A stretch of DNA of 64,000 bases from Caenorhabditis elegans (taxonomy: Eukaryota; Nematoda; Chromadorea; Rhabditida; Rhabditidae), in assembly GCF_000002985.6 (NCBI RefSeq), contig NC_003279.8, positions 8,742,001-8,806,000 on the forward strand, given 5' to 3'. Under the pieces are notes generated by a model, which did not search any database, was not told the origin of the DNA, and was given only the letters and a program-made list of their open reading frames with translations. This document shows positions 13,201-25,026 of the stretch, piece by piece; position 1 is the stretch's first letter, and each line of letters begins with the position of its first letter. Both the position numbers and the translations under genes were made by a program.

Positions 13201-13361
13201 CACCATTGCAGTTTAAAATTATAAAAATTCAAATAATTACAAAAAGTTTTCAGATCAATTCTTCTTCTTCTCCTGATGATACAATGGAAGACATCGAATC
13301 AAACGCTGTAATCGATCAATCCAACTCTTCTAGTCAACAAAATCCTCCTGTAAACGTGTAA
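10249..13361 (+). CDS. imp-1: Signal peptide peptidase-like intramembrane aspartyl protease
   Basis: Exons: 10249-10305, 10351-10728, 10900-10989, 11033-11122, 11166-11320, 11374-11552, 11600-11737, 11788-12146, 12377-12491, 12542-12831, optional 12964-12993, and 13254-13361. With the optional exon the total is 1989 nt (662 aa); without it, 652. It is a presenilin-superfamily GxGD protease that cuts type II membrane segments. Visible motifs are a signal peptide in residues 1-18, a long Cys-containing lumenal N-domain with N-glycosylation sites (NRT), then about nine membrane spans carrying the YD (Asp433) and GLGD (Asp516) catalytic aspartates and the PAL motif (568-570). The long N-domain resembles SPPL2 rather than SPP. 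The C-tail is short, acidic and Ser-rich. Start choice follows the splice acceptor just upstream and the signal peptide. Confidence 0.93.
12898..12933. repeat. Perfect 36-bp palindrome in imp-1 intron
   Basis: Two 18-base arms meet with no loop at 12915/12916 (left arm starts TTTCATAG and ends GCTAAG). The palindrome lies in the intron just upstream of the optional 30-nt exon at 12964-12993. It contains an AAGCTT at its centre. No function is known to me. Confidence 0.85.
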
Positions 13362-14021
13362 ATCAACTGAAATCTCTTCCCCAATGTCTTTTCGAGAAGA
13401 ATTGAAATTTGCCTTTTCAAAAGTTCAATCAAACTCTAACCGTTTTTAAATATTCAAATTAACGAGCCACATTCATATTCTTGTAAAATCGATGGTTGTT
13501 CTGTGTAAATTTTCACGTAGGTATGTATCTTTCTTATTCAAGTTTTCCATAATTGTTTCTTCCTAGTACGAGTACCCCACTTTTGTCCATTCTTATTTCA
13601 ATTTTACACACATAATTATTTCTATTCAAAATAGAATTTTTCCGATCGTTCCTCTCGAAATGAAAATTTATGATCGAATCGTTTCTGAAGCAATTGCTAT
13701 TTGACTATATTCGATAATTACAAATGACACATGAAAGTTCCCGTCGAATTTTAATTGTTGGGTTCACGAAAACATGCCATGCAGAGCGAGAACAAACGAA
13801 AAGTTCTGTATTTTGGTCAAATAATAAACGAGAACTAGATAATTTCAGGCTCTAATAGTTTATTTTCAAATTTTTGATTTTGAACGAGTTGAAACATGCG
13901 AAAAAAATTTTCGTTTTGGCATTGAAAAAGGTGAGAAATAAAAGAAGTATGTTATAGTAGAATTCGGCGTAGAATGTAAGAATTTCCTTAATATGTGCTC
14001 ATTTGTTCGGTAAAATTGAAT
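13362..14021. other. Convergent intergenic region, imp-1 3' UTR side
   Basis: imp-1 (+) and the B-box-like gene (-) end facing each other across 660 bases. The left part is presumably imp-1 3' UTR. I see no additional gene, RNA or repeat. Confidence 0.45.
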
Positions 14022-15548
14022 TCATTGAAACTGGCGCCTGAAATTTGAAACTTTAGGAATCGACGATTAATGAAAAGAGAAACTCACGGCCACTTGATCG
14101 AGTAATTTCTCTCCATGTACTCGGCAATTGCCTTTTTTTGATCGTTAGATTCGATTCTATCATCAAGATAATCTGCAATACGAGAAACTGCATCCTCTGG
14201 TGATTCCCGACGAATACACATTTCAAAACGGCGTGATATGGTGATAACAGTTTCGGTCATGCTCTCGGTGTACTGAAAAAATTAGGCTTTATAACGTTTT
14301 AGTTGTATAATAAATGTTTACTCAATTTTTCGAAAGAATGCGGAGTTTATTTTAAGTTGGAAGAAATTGATTATATAAAACACTCAAGCCTGAAAGTATT
14401 TATGTTACTTACACCTTCATTAGTGCTGCTCTTATTTTTCAATTCATCGCCTCCGGAGACTTCGCTGCATGAAAGGGCGTTGTCTGGATTCTGATTCAGG
14501 ATAACTGTGCCAGTAGTTGATGTAGAATGAATACTGGATTTTTTTGATGAAATAGACGACCGAGAAGATCCTTGACATTCATGCGAAACATCTGATAAGT
14601 GATCATCTGTAACACAGTTTTGTTTTCAACGATCAGAGATTTTTATAAGTTACCATCGCTCTGCGGAGAACCATTTTCTGAGTCTCTCTCAATTGTCGCA
14701 TTAGCATCATAAAATGCATCCTGTAAAATCATTGTTATTCGAGTATTCCAAATTTATACTTGATATTGTAATAGTCAAACTCACAAGCATCTTGTTAGCC
14801 AGCTCTTTGACGCGATGGTAGCCTTCAATACGATTAAATTTAATAAATTGGATAGCCTCGTTGAGTTGCCGTTGACGCAAATTCCATTCCACAATCGTTT
14901 TTGACTGTGACAAGTATTTAATCACATCAATCTGAGTTAGTTAACAATAATTTTCTAAAATTTCTTAAATTCTCACTTTTTCCAATTTTTCGTGACCAGA
15001 AAGAATAATGGCATAATCAACAGGATTATCTTCATGTAGTTCGGATAGAACATCGAATTCCATTTGCAATCTGACTCCAATCTCTTGTGAAGCGATTTTA
15101 AACTGAAAAATACATTTTATTGAAAAATCAAGAGTGTTGAATGAGAGCATACCGCCAGTTTTTGCGCTTTTGACACGAAATCTTTGTGCATTTTGTGTGG
15201 TCCGACAAAAGCACACTTTCCACAAATAACTTTCTCTTTTCGATAGAACATTGCCGGCGTCATAATTGAAGAACTTTGTTTGAGCGCATATTTGCAGCCT
15301 TCGTGACGACAAATGAATAATTGACTGTGTGGGGCGAATATGGAACAGATTGTGCAAGTTCCCATTGTGTCGGTGTAAGCGGAGCACTTTTGTCCTGACA
15401 TTACATCTTGATGAAGAGGAAATGTCGAGGCAAATTCAGCTGGTGTTGGTGGTTCTTTGGTGAGAACTTGATTGAAACTATCAATCGTTCCAGAGGAGGA
15501 CACTGAAATTAATTAGATTTAAGAAAAATAGAAAAATATGAGCTTACT
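14022..15548 (-). CDS. Cys/His-rich B-box-like zinc-finger protein
   Basis: Eight exons: 15548, 15502-15153, 15102-14977, 14931-14785, 14720-14654, 14606-14413, 14272-14088 and 14037-14022. The total of 1086 nt gives 361 aa. The start codon is split: A is the last base of exon 1 and TG open exon 2; an in-frame stop lies upstream. Residues 40-106 hold regularly spaced Cys/His (C50xxC53, C65, C70, C94xxC97, H103xxH106) ending in GPHKMH, which resembles the B-box-type zinc fold common in nematode proteins without a RING. A helical, probably coiled-coil region follows (about 115-210), then a Ser-rich linker and a helical C-terminus. I cannot name a family or role. The third of three tandem minus-strand genes. 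Confidence 0.82.
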
Positions 15549-15861
15549 CTTCAGATTATTATTACTTGTGAGTGATTATTATGTTTGAAGTATGATCCTT
15601 TACCTTAAAATTGAATTGTATTTAAAGTGAGAAAACGACTTAGGAGAGAAAAAAGCACATGTGGAACGAAAATACGAGAATTTTGAAGCATAATGTTTAT
15701 TTAGATGAAGATAGAAGCTGAAATATTGGGAAAACTTGAAAAACAGTCAAATATCACTTCTGGAAGCAATTCATTCGTTCAAAATGAACATTTAATTCCT
15801 ATATAGGCCTACAACTAGGTCAAAATCAAAAAATGGCGCAATAAAAAAGTTCAAATGTGGA

Positions 15862-16017
15862 GTTGTGCGGAGACCCGAAGAACTATAGTTTTAAAACCGT
15901 GCGGCAGTTGCAGAAATGGGCGTATTGCAAGTCACGGTTCTGTGGGCGGGGCCAATCCCCCGAGTTGGTAATCCCCCCAATTGGACATCCCCCGAGTTCT
16001 TCGGGTCTCGTTGTGCG
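15862..16017. mobile_element. Internally deleted hAT-like MITE with 8-bp TSD
   Basis: The element (15870-16009, 140 bp) begins GAGACCCGAAGAAC and ends with its inverse GTTCTTCGGGTCTC. It is flanked by an exact 8-bp direct repeat GTTGTGCG (15862-15869 and 16010-16017). Its body is nearly identical to the right arm of the larger palindromic copy at 47411-47695, so most of the left arm has been lost. An 8-bp duplication fits hAT-type transposition. Confidence 0.88.
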
Positions 16018-16317
16018 TGCAACGAGGCACACGCGCAATTGCAGTATTCATTTACTACAGTAGTCTTCAAAACTGTAGTTCGCGCACCCTGTTTCGATGG
16101 GGCTTCTTCTAAATATTGATAATAACGCAATAAAGAGCATTTCTTTCAAATATTACCGAATTAAATTATCTTCATAAAAAATAACACTGTGAATAGAATG
16201 AAGCAAAGTGATTGTCGTGGAGAATTGAGTGAGAAGTGAGATACAAGTTATGATTTGACAAGAAAATACATGAGAACCAGCAAATTAGATGAAATAATTG
16301 GTTAGAAACGATTTGAA

Positions 16318-16995
16318 CTACTGTCGTCGTTTGAATTGATTGAGGTATTCAAAAAAGTCTAATGTTTTGAGGCGTGGTCCGGCACCTTGAGCAATGATGG
16401 CCATTGTTGTGTGAACTCCGTAGGAGATGATCGGAACGACGTCAGAATATCCCTGAAATTCAGAAAACATAAACACTTTTGAGTAAGCAACATACGGTAT
16501 CTGTTAGGTTCGTCATGAGCAAAACTGTCATTGCTGCGTTTGCCAAGATTGGAATAATCATATTGGAGACACGATTCTTATCATAATGATATCTGGAGAA
16601 TTGTCCCATTACTGTGAGTCCCATGAACAGCACGTAGAACATAATATTGCTGAGATAGAGCAAGCCACCCCACTGAAAAATGTATATAGTTGAATTTGAA
16701 ACAAATAAAGTTTGCGTACCACCCATTTTTTCTCCAGCAGATAATGATTTACAATGACAATAATCGAGCAAACGGCCATTCCACAATTTCCGGCAATCGC
16801 ATTGGTTCGTCGGCAGACACGTGGAGCGACGACACACATTGCCAAAAATAACCAGACAGCAGTTCCGAAATATATTGCAAAATCAACTTTATATCGATAG
16901 AAGCCCATGCGAACATTTGCTTGAAGATCCGGACGTAACCATGCGTAGAAGTAAACACTAAATAAGAGTCCGGCAACGTTGATAGCGCCAATCAT
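16318..16995 (-). CDS. Six-pass membrane protein, family unknown
   Basis: Three exons: 16995-16720, 16672-16496 and 16452-16318; 588 nt, 195 aa. Hydrophobic segments lie at about residues 1-19, 34-54, 65-88, 93-116, 126-147 and 153-172, separated by short charged loops, with a basic C-terminus ending KRRQ. No signal peptide beyond the first span and no catalytic motif are visible. The ATG follows immediately after a TTTCAG acceptor, as expected for trans-splicing. The tin-13 stop codon is only 301 bases upstream on the same strand, so the two could be an operon with this gene second. I do not recognise the family. Confidence 0.8.
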
Positions 16996-17296
16996 TCTGA
17001 AATTGAAGAGACAGGTCAGTAGTTTGAAACTGAGCTTAAAATTTAAAAACTATTTAGAAGAAGTACCGGAGAAATGTGGCGAAACACAAAAGAATACGCC
17101 AAAAAGTCGGAGAAAATGAAAACGAAAAACTACCGCAAAAAACCATTCTGGTGGATATTCCTTGCCGCAATTAGATAACAATATAGAGCAAAAGAAGATT
17201 CGATTTTTTTTTTGATCTACCTACAAATGACAATTCGAAGAAAAAAAAATGGAAAAAAACAATAACAGAAAATGGGTGTTAATTGAAAACATTTTT

Positions 17297-17779
17297 TTAA
17301 GAAAACGACGGTCCTTGTCCGAATCCACCACCCATTCCTCCTGAAGACGCCATTTCTTCTTGAAGACGTTTTTGAAGAGTTTGAGAAACAAGATTCCATG
17401 ATTCCATGAAACGATCCATGCATCGCTGTAGACATTGCTTTTCACCACTGGCCAATGAGCTTCCTGGTGCAGTGATGCATTTATTCGTGCACTTTTCAGA
17501 AATGTCCTGCAAGCAAAAATATTATTCAACGTTTACATTCTAAACGCCGACTAGAATTACATCACTGTCGTTTTTCAATTTGATATTTGAAAATTGGTGT
17601 GAGATGACCCAAATCTATCATTTCGGCATCCACTCCATCATTTTCACAATTCTTTGGCTTACCGTGACAAGATTCTGGGCATTGGCAAGGGCAGCTTGCT
17701 GCTTGACACCACTGATCACTTGCTCTTGCTGTTCTGGTGACAGCTTCTTCAACGTCTCCACATCAAGCAGCTGATCCAT
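17297..17779 (-). CDS. tin-13: Mitochondrial import chaperone Tim13 (small TIM)
   Basis: Two exons, 17779-17663 and 17506-17297, encode 108 aa. The twin CX3C signature of small TIM proteins is complete: Cys45xxxCys49 and Cys64xxxCys68, 14 residues apart, which form the two intramolecular disulfides. The family works as Tim8-Tim13 hexamers in the intermembrane space, escorting hydrophobic precursors to the inner membrane. The helical N-terminus ([12 protein letters not shown]) and the Gly/Ser-rich C-terminus ([10 protein letters not shown]) are visible. It has no cleaved presequence, as expected for this family. It is the first of three tandem minus-strand genes and lies 3.3 kb upstream of lmn-1 in divergent orientation. 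Confidence 0.93.
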
Positions 17780-20700
17780 TTTCTTCTCCTATAAATAGTC
17801 TATCATATGGCATGCTCACAAAGTAACATATTTTTGAAAAATAAACGTTTAGGAAAAGTTTTCAGCATAAACATGCATTAATTCACGCGGTATAGAAAAC
17901 TGCAGGGCGCGTTTTCTAGGCCTCGTCCACTTGTGTTGGCGCGAAAGTTGAGATGCAATTGTATGGGAAGATGGGCGTGTTTGTTCTCGTGTTTCTTTTT
18001 TTTTGTGAGAAGAAAGAAAAATGCGTCAGAAGAGTGTCGAAATATTTACGAAAATGTTTTCCCGATTTAATTACTTTTCACTTTCAATCGATGATTCTTG
18101 ATGAACTTTGAAGGTAACTTATTTAAAAAAAAAAAGGTGTGTAGTTTTTTCTAATATTCATTTGAAATATTTTTATTAAATATTAGAACGATAAAAAAGA
18201 GATAGAAATACAAAAAATCCAAGAAAAGTTGATGCCGTTCTGTTAAGGCGCAAGTGTCGATTTACGAGCTGGGTCTCGCATGGATAGTTGTTTTAAAGGG
18301 TCGTTATTTGAATTTGAAGCTATTTTTCTTAAATTTTTCGTCCCGAGTAATTCGTGATAATTCTTTTAATCTCAGATAAAAGTTTTAAATTGTCGCTCAT
18401 GAGAATAATCAGATTCTTAAAAAAAAAACATTTCCCGCACATTTTTTTATCACGCTTCTGCTTTCACAAATCCTCTCTGTTCTTCATAAAACCTTCACTG
18501 ATTTAGGAAATCTTCGAAGTAATTTTTGGAAGTACACATAATTCCGGTGCCTCTTGTTCACTTATTTCAAGGCCATTTTCGTTCTCTAATTACGCCGCCT
18601 TCTTTCTTTGTGATTTTCAAATTCAGTGTTTCTTTTTAACCTCTTGCGATTTCAATTGTCGCACTTGGTCTCCGATCTCTTAAATAGACCAAAGGTTTTA
18701 TCGAATGAGCATGCATTTTTAGAGAATTGTTCGGCGTAGCGTTTAAAATTAAATCCGAAATCTACTTTTTTTTTGTCGTTTAATGTCCACGAGTATGTTT
18801 AATTCTAATTAACACTAGTTGCGAAACTGGTATAATCTCGTAATTCAATACGACCAGAAAAATGTTTCATTCGATCGGTTTCTTATGCTACTTTTCCCAC
18901 CATTCAATTCAAATTCGCTCATCCTTTCAAGGCCACAAGGAGATGTGTGAAACATGCATCTGGTCCTGTAATTTATGCAAAGCGTCACGTAGATTTCGGT
19001 TTTCACTAACAAATCCTTCATTTTATATAGGGCTGTACAAATCGGCACAAAAAAAAAAAAAACCGGACGCACTGCGTCCGGTTTTGGGGTAGGTTTCCAC
19101 GGCGGCCGACAATTTCCGATTTTCGCCACTCACTATACTTAATCAGCAATTTTATAGTGAGTGGCGAAACTCGGAAATTGTCGGCCGTCGTGGATAGCTA
19201 CCCCCAACCGGACGCATGTGCGTCCGGTTCGGACGACCGGACGTCCGGTTGTACAGCCCTAATTTTATATACTCAATTGTTAATCTGCATATTACCAAGA
19301 GACATGTTTTGCCCAAGTTCCTCTCACATTTAATCGATTCTCTTGTTTTTTCATTTCAATCTTTTTAGGGATCAAATGTGTTTTAGAGATGCAGGTGTCT
19401 AGAGAAAATTGTTTTCCTACTCTTTCATTTCGTATTCTTTTCATTTCACCAAACTTCTCTCTCGCGGCTAATCTCGCCTTCATAATAGAAATTTAGCTTC
19501 TAATTTTCGTGCTATACTAATATTCTACCACATGGTCACATCAAATGAGATAAAAACTGTCAACGCGCCAAAATGACACTCTCCCATTGATTTATTGCCC
19601 TTTGTCTCTGTGCGTCGACGCTCTAGTGCTCTTTCCAGATGTTGTTTCCTTCTCTTCTCAGCCTCCTTCTCTAGAATTCATTCATTCTGTGTCAAACACC
19701 AAAGAAGAACGACATTGTCTTCTCTCACACAAGACTGCTTATGATTTCTCGCTTCCTTCATCTGGCTCTGAATATGTCTTTCAATGGTACATGTTTATTG
19801 TTAATCGCCGAGTTTCAAAATTTACACTATCCATATAAAAAAGCGGCAAAACCTCAAAATTTCAGATGTTTGACCACTTCTCTAATACTCTCATCATGCC
19901 TCTCCATTATTCGTTCTATTTAACCCTGTACTGGCATGTTGCCAAGTTGTGTATATGTATGTTGTTTACCATATGCACACGTCTTTCCTGCTTCTCTACT
20001 TCTCTAGTCATTGGGACCGTGAGCATAAAAAACGAAAGAAAAACTTGAAAATAGTGCGCGAAACGGGAGAGATCAGAGATGAAGGGGTACGCAGCGCTCA
20101 CTCGCGCGACTAAAGAGAGAGCATTGGCCTGGGCCATTGCCCTTCGAAACAAGATCGAGCGTTTTTCATCGTTTTTGAACCCTCGAAACTCCTACATATC
20201 ACCTCTCATGCAACTTTTTTACACTAATTTGTGTAATTTGATATCCTATCTTATAGTTTATCAGGTCATTTCTCTTTTGTAGTAGTCCGAAAGTTTTGAT
20301 TGATCGAATTTCGAAATTCTCCCTAAATTTTCGAAATTTTGTTACTTTCAAATTGACGCGACATGGACGGTCAATCAAAACCAAACAAGTATGCGAGAAA
20401 TTCCCTTTTCTCTCTTTTTCTCTAATCATTTCAGTCCCATCTGCCTAGTTCTATCGGCAATTTGTGGAAGTGCGCAGATGATTTTTGAAGGCGAGGTGAT
20501 AACGCCCTGCTAAAGCATTCTTATTCACGAGAGTTTCAAAAAACTATTGAAACGAGGTAAATCTTAGTTGAGTATACCTTGACAATTGTAGTTCTTTGCC
20601 GAGTTGCCTAATGTTTGAATTCAACGCTACTTACTGACTATGTTTATGCTTTTGTTTACGTCACTCTCACAAATGTTCCTTATTTCTCTACTATATTTCT

Positions 20701-21055
20701 TTCTGTTGAAACATTTAAAAAACGAAACAACACACATCTATGTGGAATACTGCCATCTGCCGATTTTGAGGTCACTTGGCGCGCCGTAACTCGCAAATAA
20801 CCTAACAGCGCCAGATTTTTCGACAAACACACGCTTTCCGAAGTGGTATACACAACGGCCGTGTCCGCATGTTTGCCACACTTCTTTTGAGACAGAAAAC
20901 TTTTGTTGTATAAAAATTTTATCACAAGAAATATCAAAATGTTGAGTCACGTTCGTGTGGCGCCTATGACGTTTCCTCTCTTCTCTTACATCTCTCTTTG
21001 TCTATTTCTGAAACTAAATCCAATATAATTAACTCTTCAGAAAGCAGCGAGAAAA
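17780..21055. promoter_or_regulatory. Intergenic, tin-13 / lmn-1 divergent promoter region
   Basis: This 3.3-kb gap separates the divergent tin-13 and lmn-1 genes. It contains one MITE (19028-19261) and otherwise unique-looking AT-rich DNA with GC-richer patches, for example near 20050-20160. Short open frames here show no splice structure or recognisable protein. An acceptor CTCTTCAG at about 21033-21040 lies 15 bases before the lmn-1 ATG. Confidence 0.5.
19020..19269. mobile_element. hAT-like palindromic MITE with 8-bp TSD
   Basis: The termini are perfect 13-bp inverted repeats, TAGGGCTGTACAA at 19028 and TTGTACAGCCCTA ending at 19261. An exact 8-bp direct repeat ATTTTATA (19020-19027 and 19262-19269) flanks them. 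The interior is a larger imperfect palindrome around 19140 (GGCCGACAATTTCC and its inverse; CACTCACTATA and its inverse). Each arm also contains a smaller AACCGGACG/CGTCCGGTT hairpin. There is no coding capacity. Confidence 0.92.
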
Positions 21056-23184
21056 ATGTCATCTCGTAAAGGTACTCGTAGTTCTCGTATTGTTACGCTA
21101 GAGCGCTCAGCGAATTCGTCGCTAAGCAACAATGGAGGAGGCGACGATTCATTGTGAGTTTTTATTTTGCTTCTCTAGTTCCTGCACTCATAAACGCATT
21201 TCTTGTGTTATCTAAAAAAAAACTCGATGAAATGCTTTTCAGTGGCTCAACGCTTCTAGAAACTTCACGTCTTCAAGAGAAAGATCATTTGACTTCACTC
21301 AACAGTCGTCTTGCCACTTACATCGACGTGAGTTTTAATTTGGAAAGTATTCATATTTGAAAGTACACTTTTCAGAAAGTTCGTCAATTGGAGCAAGAGA
21401 ACAACAGACTCCAGGTTCAAATTCGCGACATCGAAGTTGTTGAAAAGAAAGAGAAGTCAAACTTGGCCGATCGCTTCGAGGCGGAAAAGGTACACTTTGT
21501 TTATATTCTGATCGCCAAAGGTGTTCTGTGGGAAACTGATGCGGTGGTCTTATTATTCTCGCCGCGGTAAAGTAACAATGCAAATATAAGCTCTCGTTTT
21601 GGACGAATGATAAGTGTTGGAATATAGATTATTTGTATTTTCAGGCTCGTCTCCGTCGTGCCCTCGATTCGGCTCAAGATGAGCTCGCAAAATACAGGAT
21701 CGAGTATGACGCTGCAAAGGTTGAAGTAAAGAAGTTGAAGCCACAAGTCGAAAAACTTGAGAGAGAACTCGCTGGAGCTGAGGAACAAGCCCTCCATGCC
21801 CAATCTATTGCTGATCAAAGTCAAGCAAAACAGAAGACGTTGCAGGCACGCAACGATAAATTGGTGGTGGAGAATGATGTAAGAAATTTTAATTTTATCA
21901 AAAGTAAATGTTCAATTTTGTTGTTTTCAGGATCTCAAAAAGCAGAACATCACTCTTCGTGACACCGTAGAAGGACTCAAGAAAGCCGTTGAAGATGAAA
22001 CTCTTCTCCGAACAGCCGCCAACAATAAAATCAAGGCTCTGGAAGAAGATCTCGCTTTTGCTCTTCAACAGCACAAGGGAGAACTTGAAGAAGTTCGTCA
22101 CAAGAGACAGGTCGACATGACAACCTACGCCAAGCAGATTAATGATGAGTATCAATCTAAGCTTCAAGATCAAATCGAAGAGATGCGTGCTCAGTTCAAG
22201 AACAATTTGCATCAAAACAAAACAGCTTTCGAAGATGCCTACAAAAACAAGCTCAATGCTGCTCGTGAACGCCAAGAGGAGGCTGTATCCGAAGCAATCC
22301 ATCTTCGTGCCCGTGTTCGTGACTTGGAGACATCAAGCAGTGGAAATGCTTCGCTCATCGAACGTCTTCGTTCAGAGCTCGACACTCTGAAGAGATCGTT
22401 CCAAGAGAAGCTCGACGACAAGGATGCTCGAATTGCTGAACTTAATCAAGAGATCGAGCGCATGATGAGCGAGTTCCACGATCTTCTTGATGTTAAAATC
22501 CAATTGGACGCCGAACTCAAGACCTACCAAGCTCTCCTTGAGGGTGAGGAGGAGCGTCTCAATCTTACTCAGGAGGCGCCACAAAACACTTCAGTTCATC
22601 ACGTCTCGTTTTCATCCGGAGGAGCAAGCGCTCAGCGCGGAGTGAAGCGTCGTCGCGTTGTCGATGTAAATGGAGAGGACCAAGACATTGATTATCTCAA
22701 CCGTCGCTCCAAACTCAACAAAGAGACTGTTGGCCCAGTTGGAATCGACGAGGTTGATGAGGAAGGAAAGTGGGTCCGTGTTGCAAACAACTCTGAAGAA
22801 GAACAATCCATCGGAGGATACAAGTTGGTGGTCAAAGCTGGAAACAAAGAAGCCTCCTTCCAATTTTCATCTCGTATGAAGCTCGCTCCACATGCTAGCG
22901 CCACCGTTTGGTCTGCGGATGCTGGTGCCGTTCACCACCCACCAGAAGTCTACGTTATGAAGAAGCAACAGGTTGGTCAATTATTTTAAAATATTTCTGT
23001 CTTACTTTCATGAATAGAAGAAACAAAAAATGTTCATTGTAATTACAATTTTCAGTGGCCAATTGGAGATAACCCATCAGCTCGTCTTGAGGATAGTGAA
23101 GGAGACACTGTTTCTTCTATCACCGTTGAATTCAGCGAATCATCGGATCCATCGGACCCAGCCGATCGTTGTTCCATCATGTAA
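21056..23184 (+). CDS. lmn-1: Nuclear lamin (B-type)
   Basis: Exons: 21056-21153, 21243-21327, 21376-21489, 21645-21878, 21931-22971 and 23056-23184; 1701 nt, 566 aa. It is the only lamin of the worm: it polymerises under the inner nuclear membrane and anchors chromatin and pores. The layout is canonical: Ser/Arg-rich head (1-45), alpha-helical rod (about 48-385) starting LTSLNSRLATYIDKVRQLE and ending KTYQALLEGEEERL, a basic nuclear localisation signal VKRRRVV near 415, an immunoglobulin-fold tail (about 430-545), and a C-terminal CaaX box CSIM (563-566) for farnesylation and carboxymethylation. The rod lacks no obvious segment. A splice acceptor 15 bases before the ATG fits trans-splicing. 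Confidence 0.98.
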
Positions 23185-24575
23185 TTGAGAGTCGATATTA
23201 CATCAATCCATTTGGACCTCATTTTTACATCTATCTCTTCCTAATATTCCTTCTTGTTGTGTTGTCCTCGAGAGTTACACTGATCCTCTTCTTTTTCTCT
23301 GTCCCTCCTACGTTTTAACCGTGTTCTTGTTGTTAATATACTAGAATATGGCAATAATTTTGTTTTAAGGAAATCTCGAAATTTCACTGCCCTCTTTCCA
23401 AGAACACACCTTTCCCTAAGACTAGATCCAATTTCCATTTTTTTGAATTCATTGAGCTCACCGTCAAAATGTAAAATAGCTCGTTTTTAACCATTTGCAA
23501 CAAAAGCATCAATCAAACTCCCTGTCTTCCAATGATGTTTCTTCCAACTTACCGATCGGTGTCGCTCATTAAAATTTCAAAGTGTATTTCGTTTATTTAA
23601 CTTCAAAAACATGAAATATTTCTTTTCTTTCTTTACAACTCGTCTATCGTCTATTTTTTTAGGTTTATTCCATACATTTCTAAGATGGTTATGACATATA
23701 ATTAGGATATGCAAGTACCGATTAAGCCAACTGTTTTTCTTTTCGAATCTATTCACTATTGAGCTCAAATGAGCACATGACAGTCGGTTAAGTGAGGTCA
23801 TTGCATCACACAATAATAGAGGAGAACGTATTGAATACGGTAATTGGTTCGAATTTCTTGACAAAAATAAGCCCGTTTAGTTCAAAAACTGTAAATCTAA
23901 ACAAGCCTCGATTCGAAAACTCGTAAAATCTCAGAATTAATACGCCTTTTTCACACCCCTTTTGTCAAAGCGGCTGTGGAAAAGTCAAACATTTGCGATT
24001 AGTTTGCTGGCGTTGTCCAATTGTCGAAATGTAAAATGAGATGGACATTTTTATGGGAAATCATCAAAGAGAATTGTTACGGTATCTCATTCCGACATAC
24101 AGTAAAACTGATAAATGAGAAATAAACTGAGGTTACTGATCGAATAGTAGGTTTGAAGCAAGAAGCTTATTTTATTTATTGAAATTTTCGAAACTAAAAA
24201 TTGAGAATCTGTAGAACAAACTTGATGATTTTTAATATTTTTTGGAAATTCTGAGAGAAATGTACGGTAGTTTAGCAATTTTCAATTTTCTCAGACCCTT
24301 CTCTTTATGGTTATTTAAAAAATCGAATTAATATATTTTCTCCATAAATTCCAATTTCCCGCAAACAAAACATTCACACCTAGGCTATATAATCAGATCG
24401 TCACAGTTTATAGTTTATCTAAACATATAAATCTTCTTTTTATCCACCTGTCCTTCCCGTCTCTATTCTAATGCAAGTGTGAATGCTCGGCAGGACATCA
24501 AGTTGCCTCCAACCACCTGCAACAGAGAACCGTCGTCTTGTATTTCGCTAATTGGTTTATGACCCTTACGCAACC

Positions 24576-24606
<31 letters not shown>

Positions 24607-25026
24607 GCTATGATGAGCACCTTCGCGCACCTCGAGGTGACCGAATTGGTTACGTTGACCACAACGCAACTCACCAGAAACGAGGAAGACAATAATTGGA
24701 TAAGTGTTGTAATATTATAATACAACTGCAGAAAGTGCAAATTTTCAAAATATGATAGAGTTTAAGATAGAGTAATGAATTTTTCATATCTCTGTTAGCT
24801 ACTTGTAAGACGATTTTCCGAAAACTTCGTTCAATAATGTACCCAAAACAGATTTTATTCAAATTTCTTAATTTAATAAAAAATAGAAACTTAAATTTCG
24901 TGATGTGTTCTGTTAATCAACTAATATGAATGCTACAATAGGCAGATGGAACGAGGGAATTATTAGAAGATTATAGATTGGTAACAATAGAATAATTTGG
25001 TGAAAGGCAAACCAATGAATGCATCT
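23185..25026. other. Convergent intergenic region with TA microsatellite
   Basis: lmn-1 and hlh-16 converge across 1.8 kb. The first few hundred bases are C/T-rich and are probably lmn-1 3' UTR. A (TA)n/(AT)n microsatellite runs at about 24577-24606. I see no further gene; translated frames with alternating Ile/Tyr are simply this repeat. Confidence 0.5.
24577..24606. repeat. AT dinucleotide microsatellite
   Basis: About 15 uninterrupted AT/TA units between ACCTAC and GCTATG. Confidence 0.9.

Noticed and set aside
24463-24740. Open frames with alternating Ile-Tyr
   Set aside because: Caused by the AT microsatellite; no splice context and no recognisable domain.
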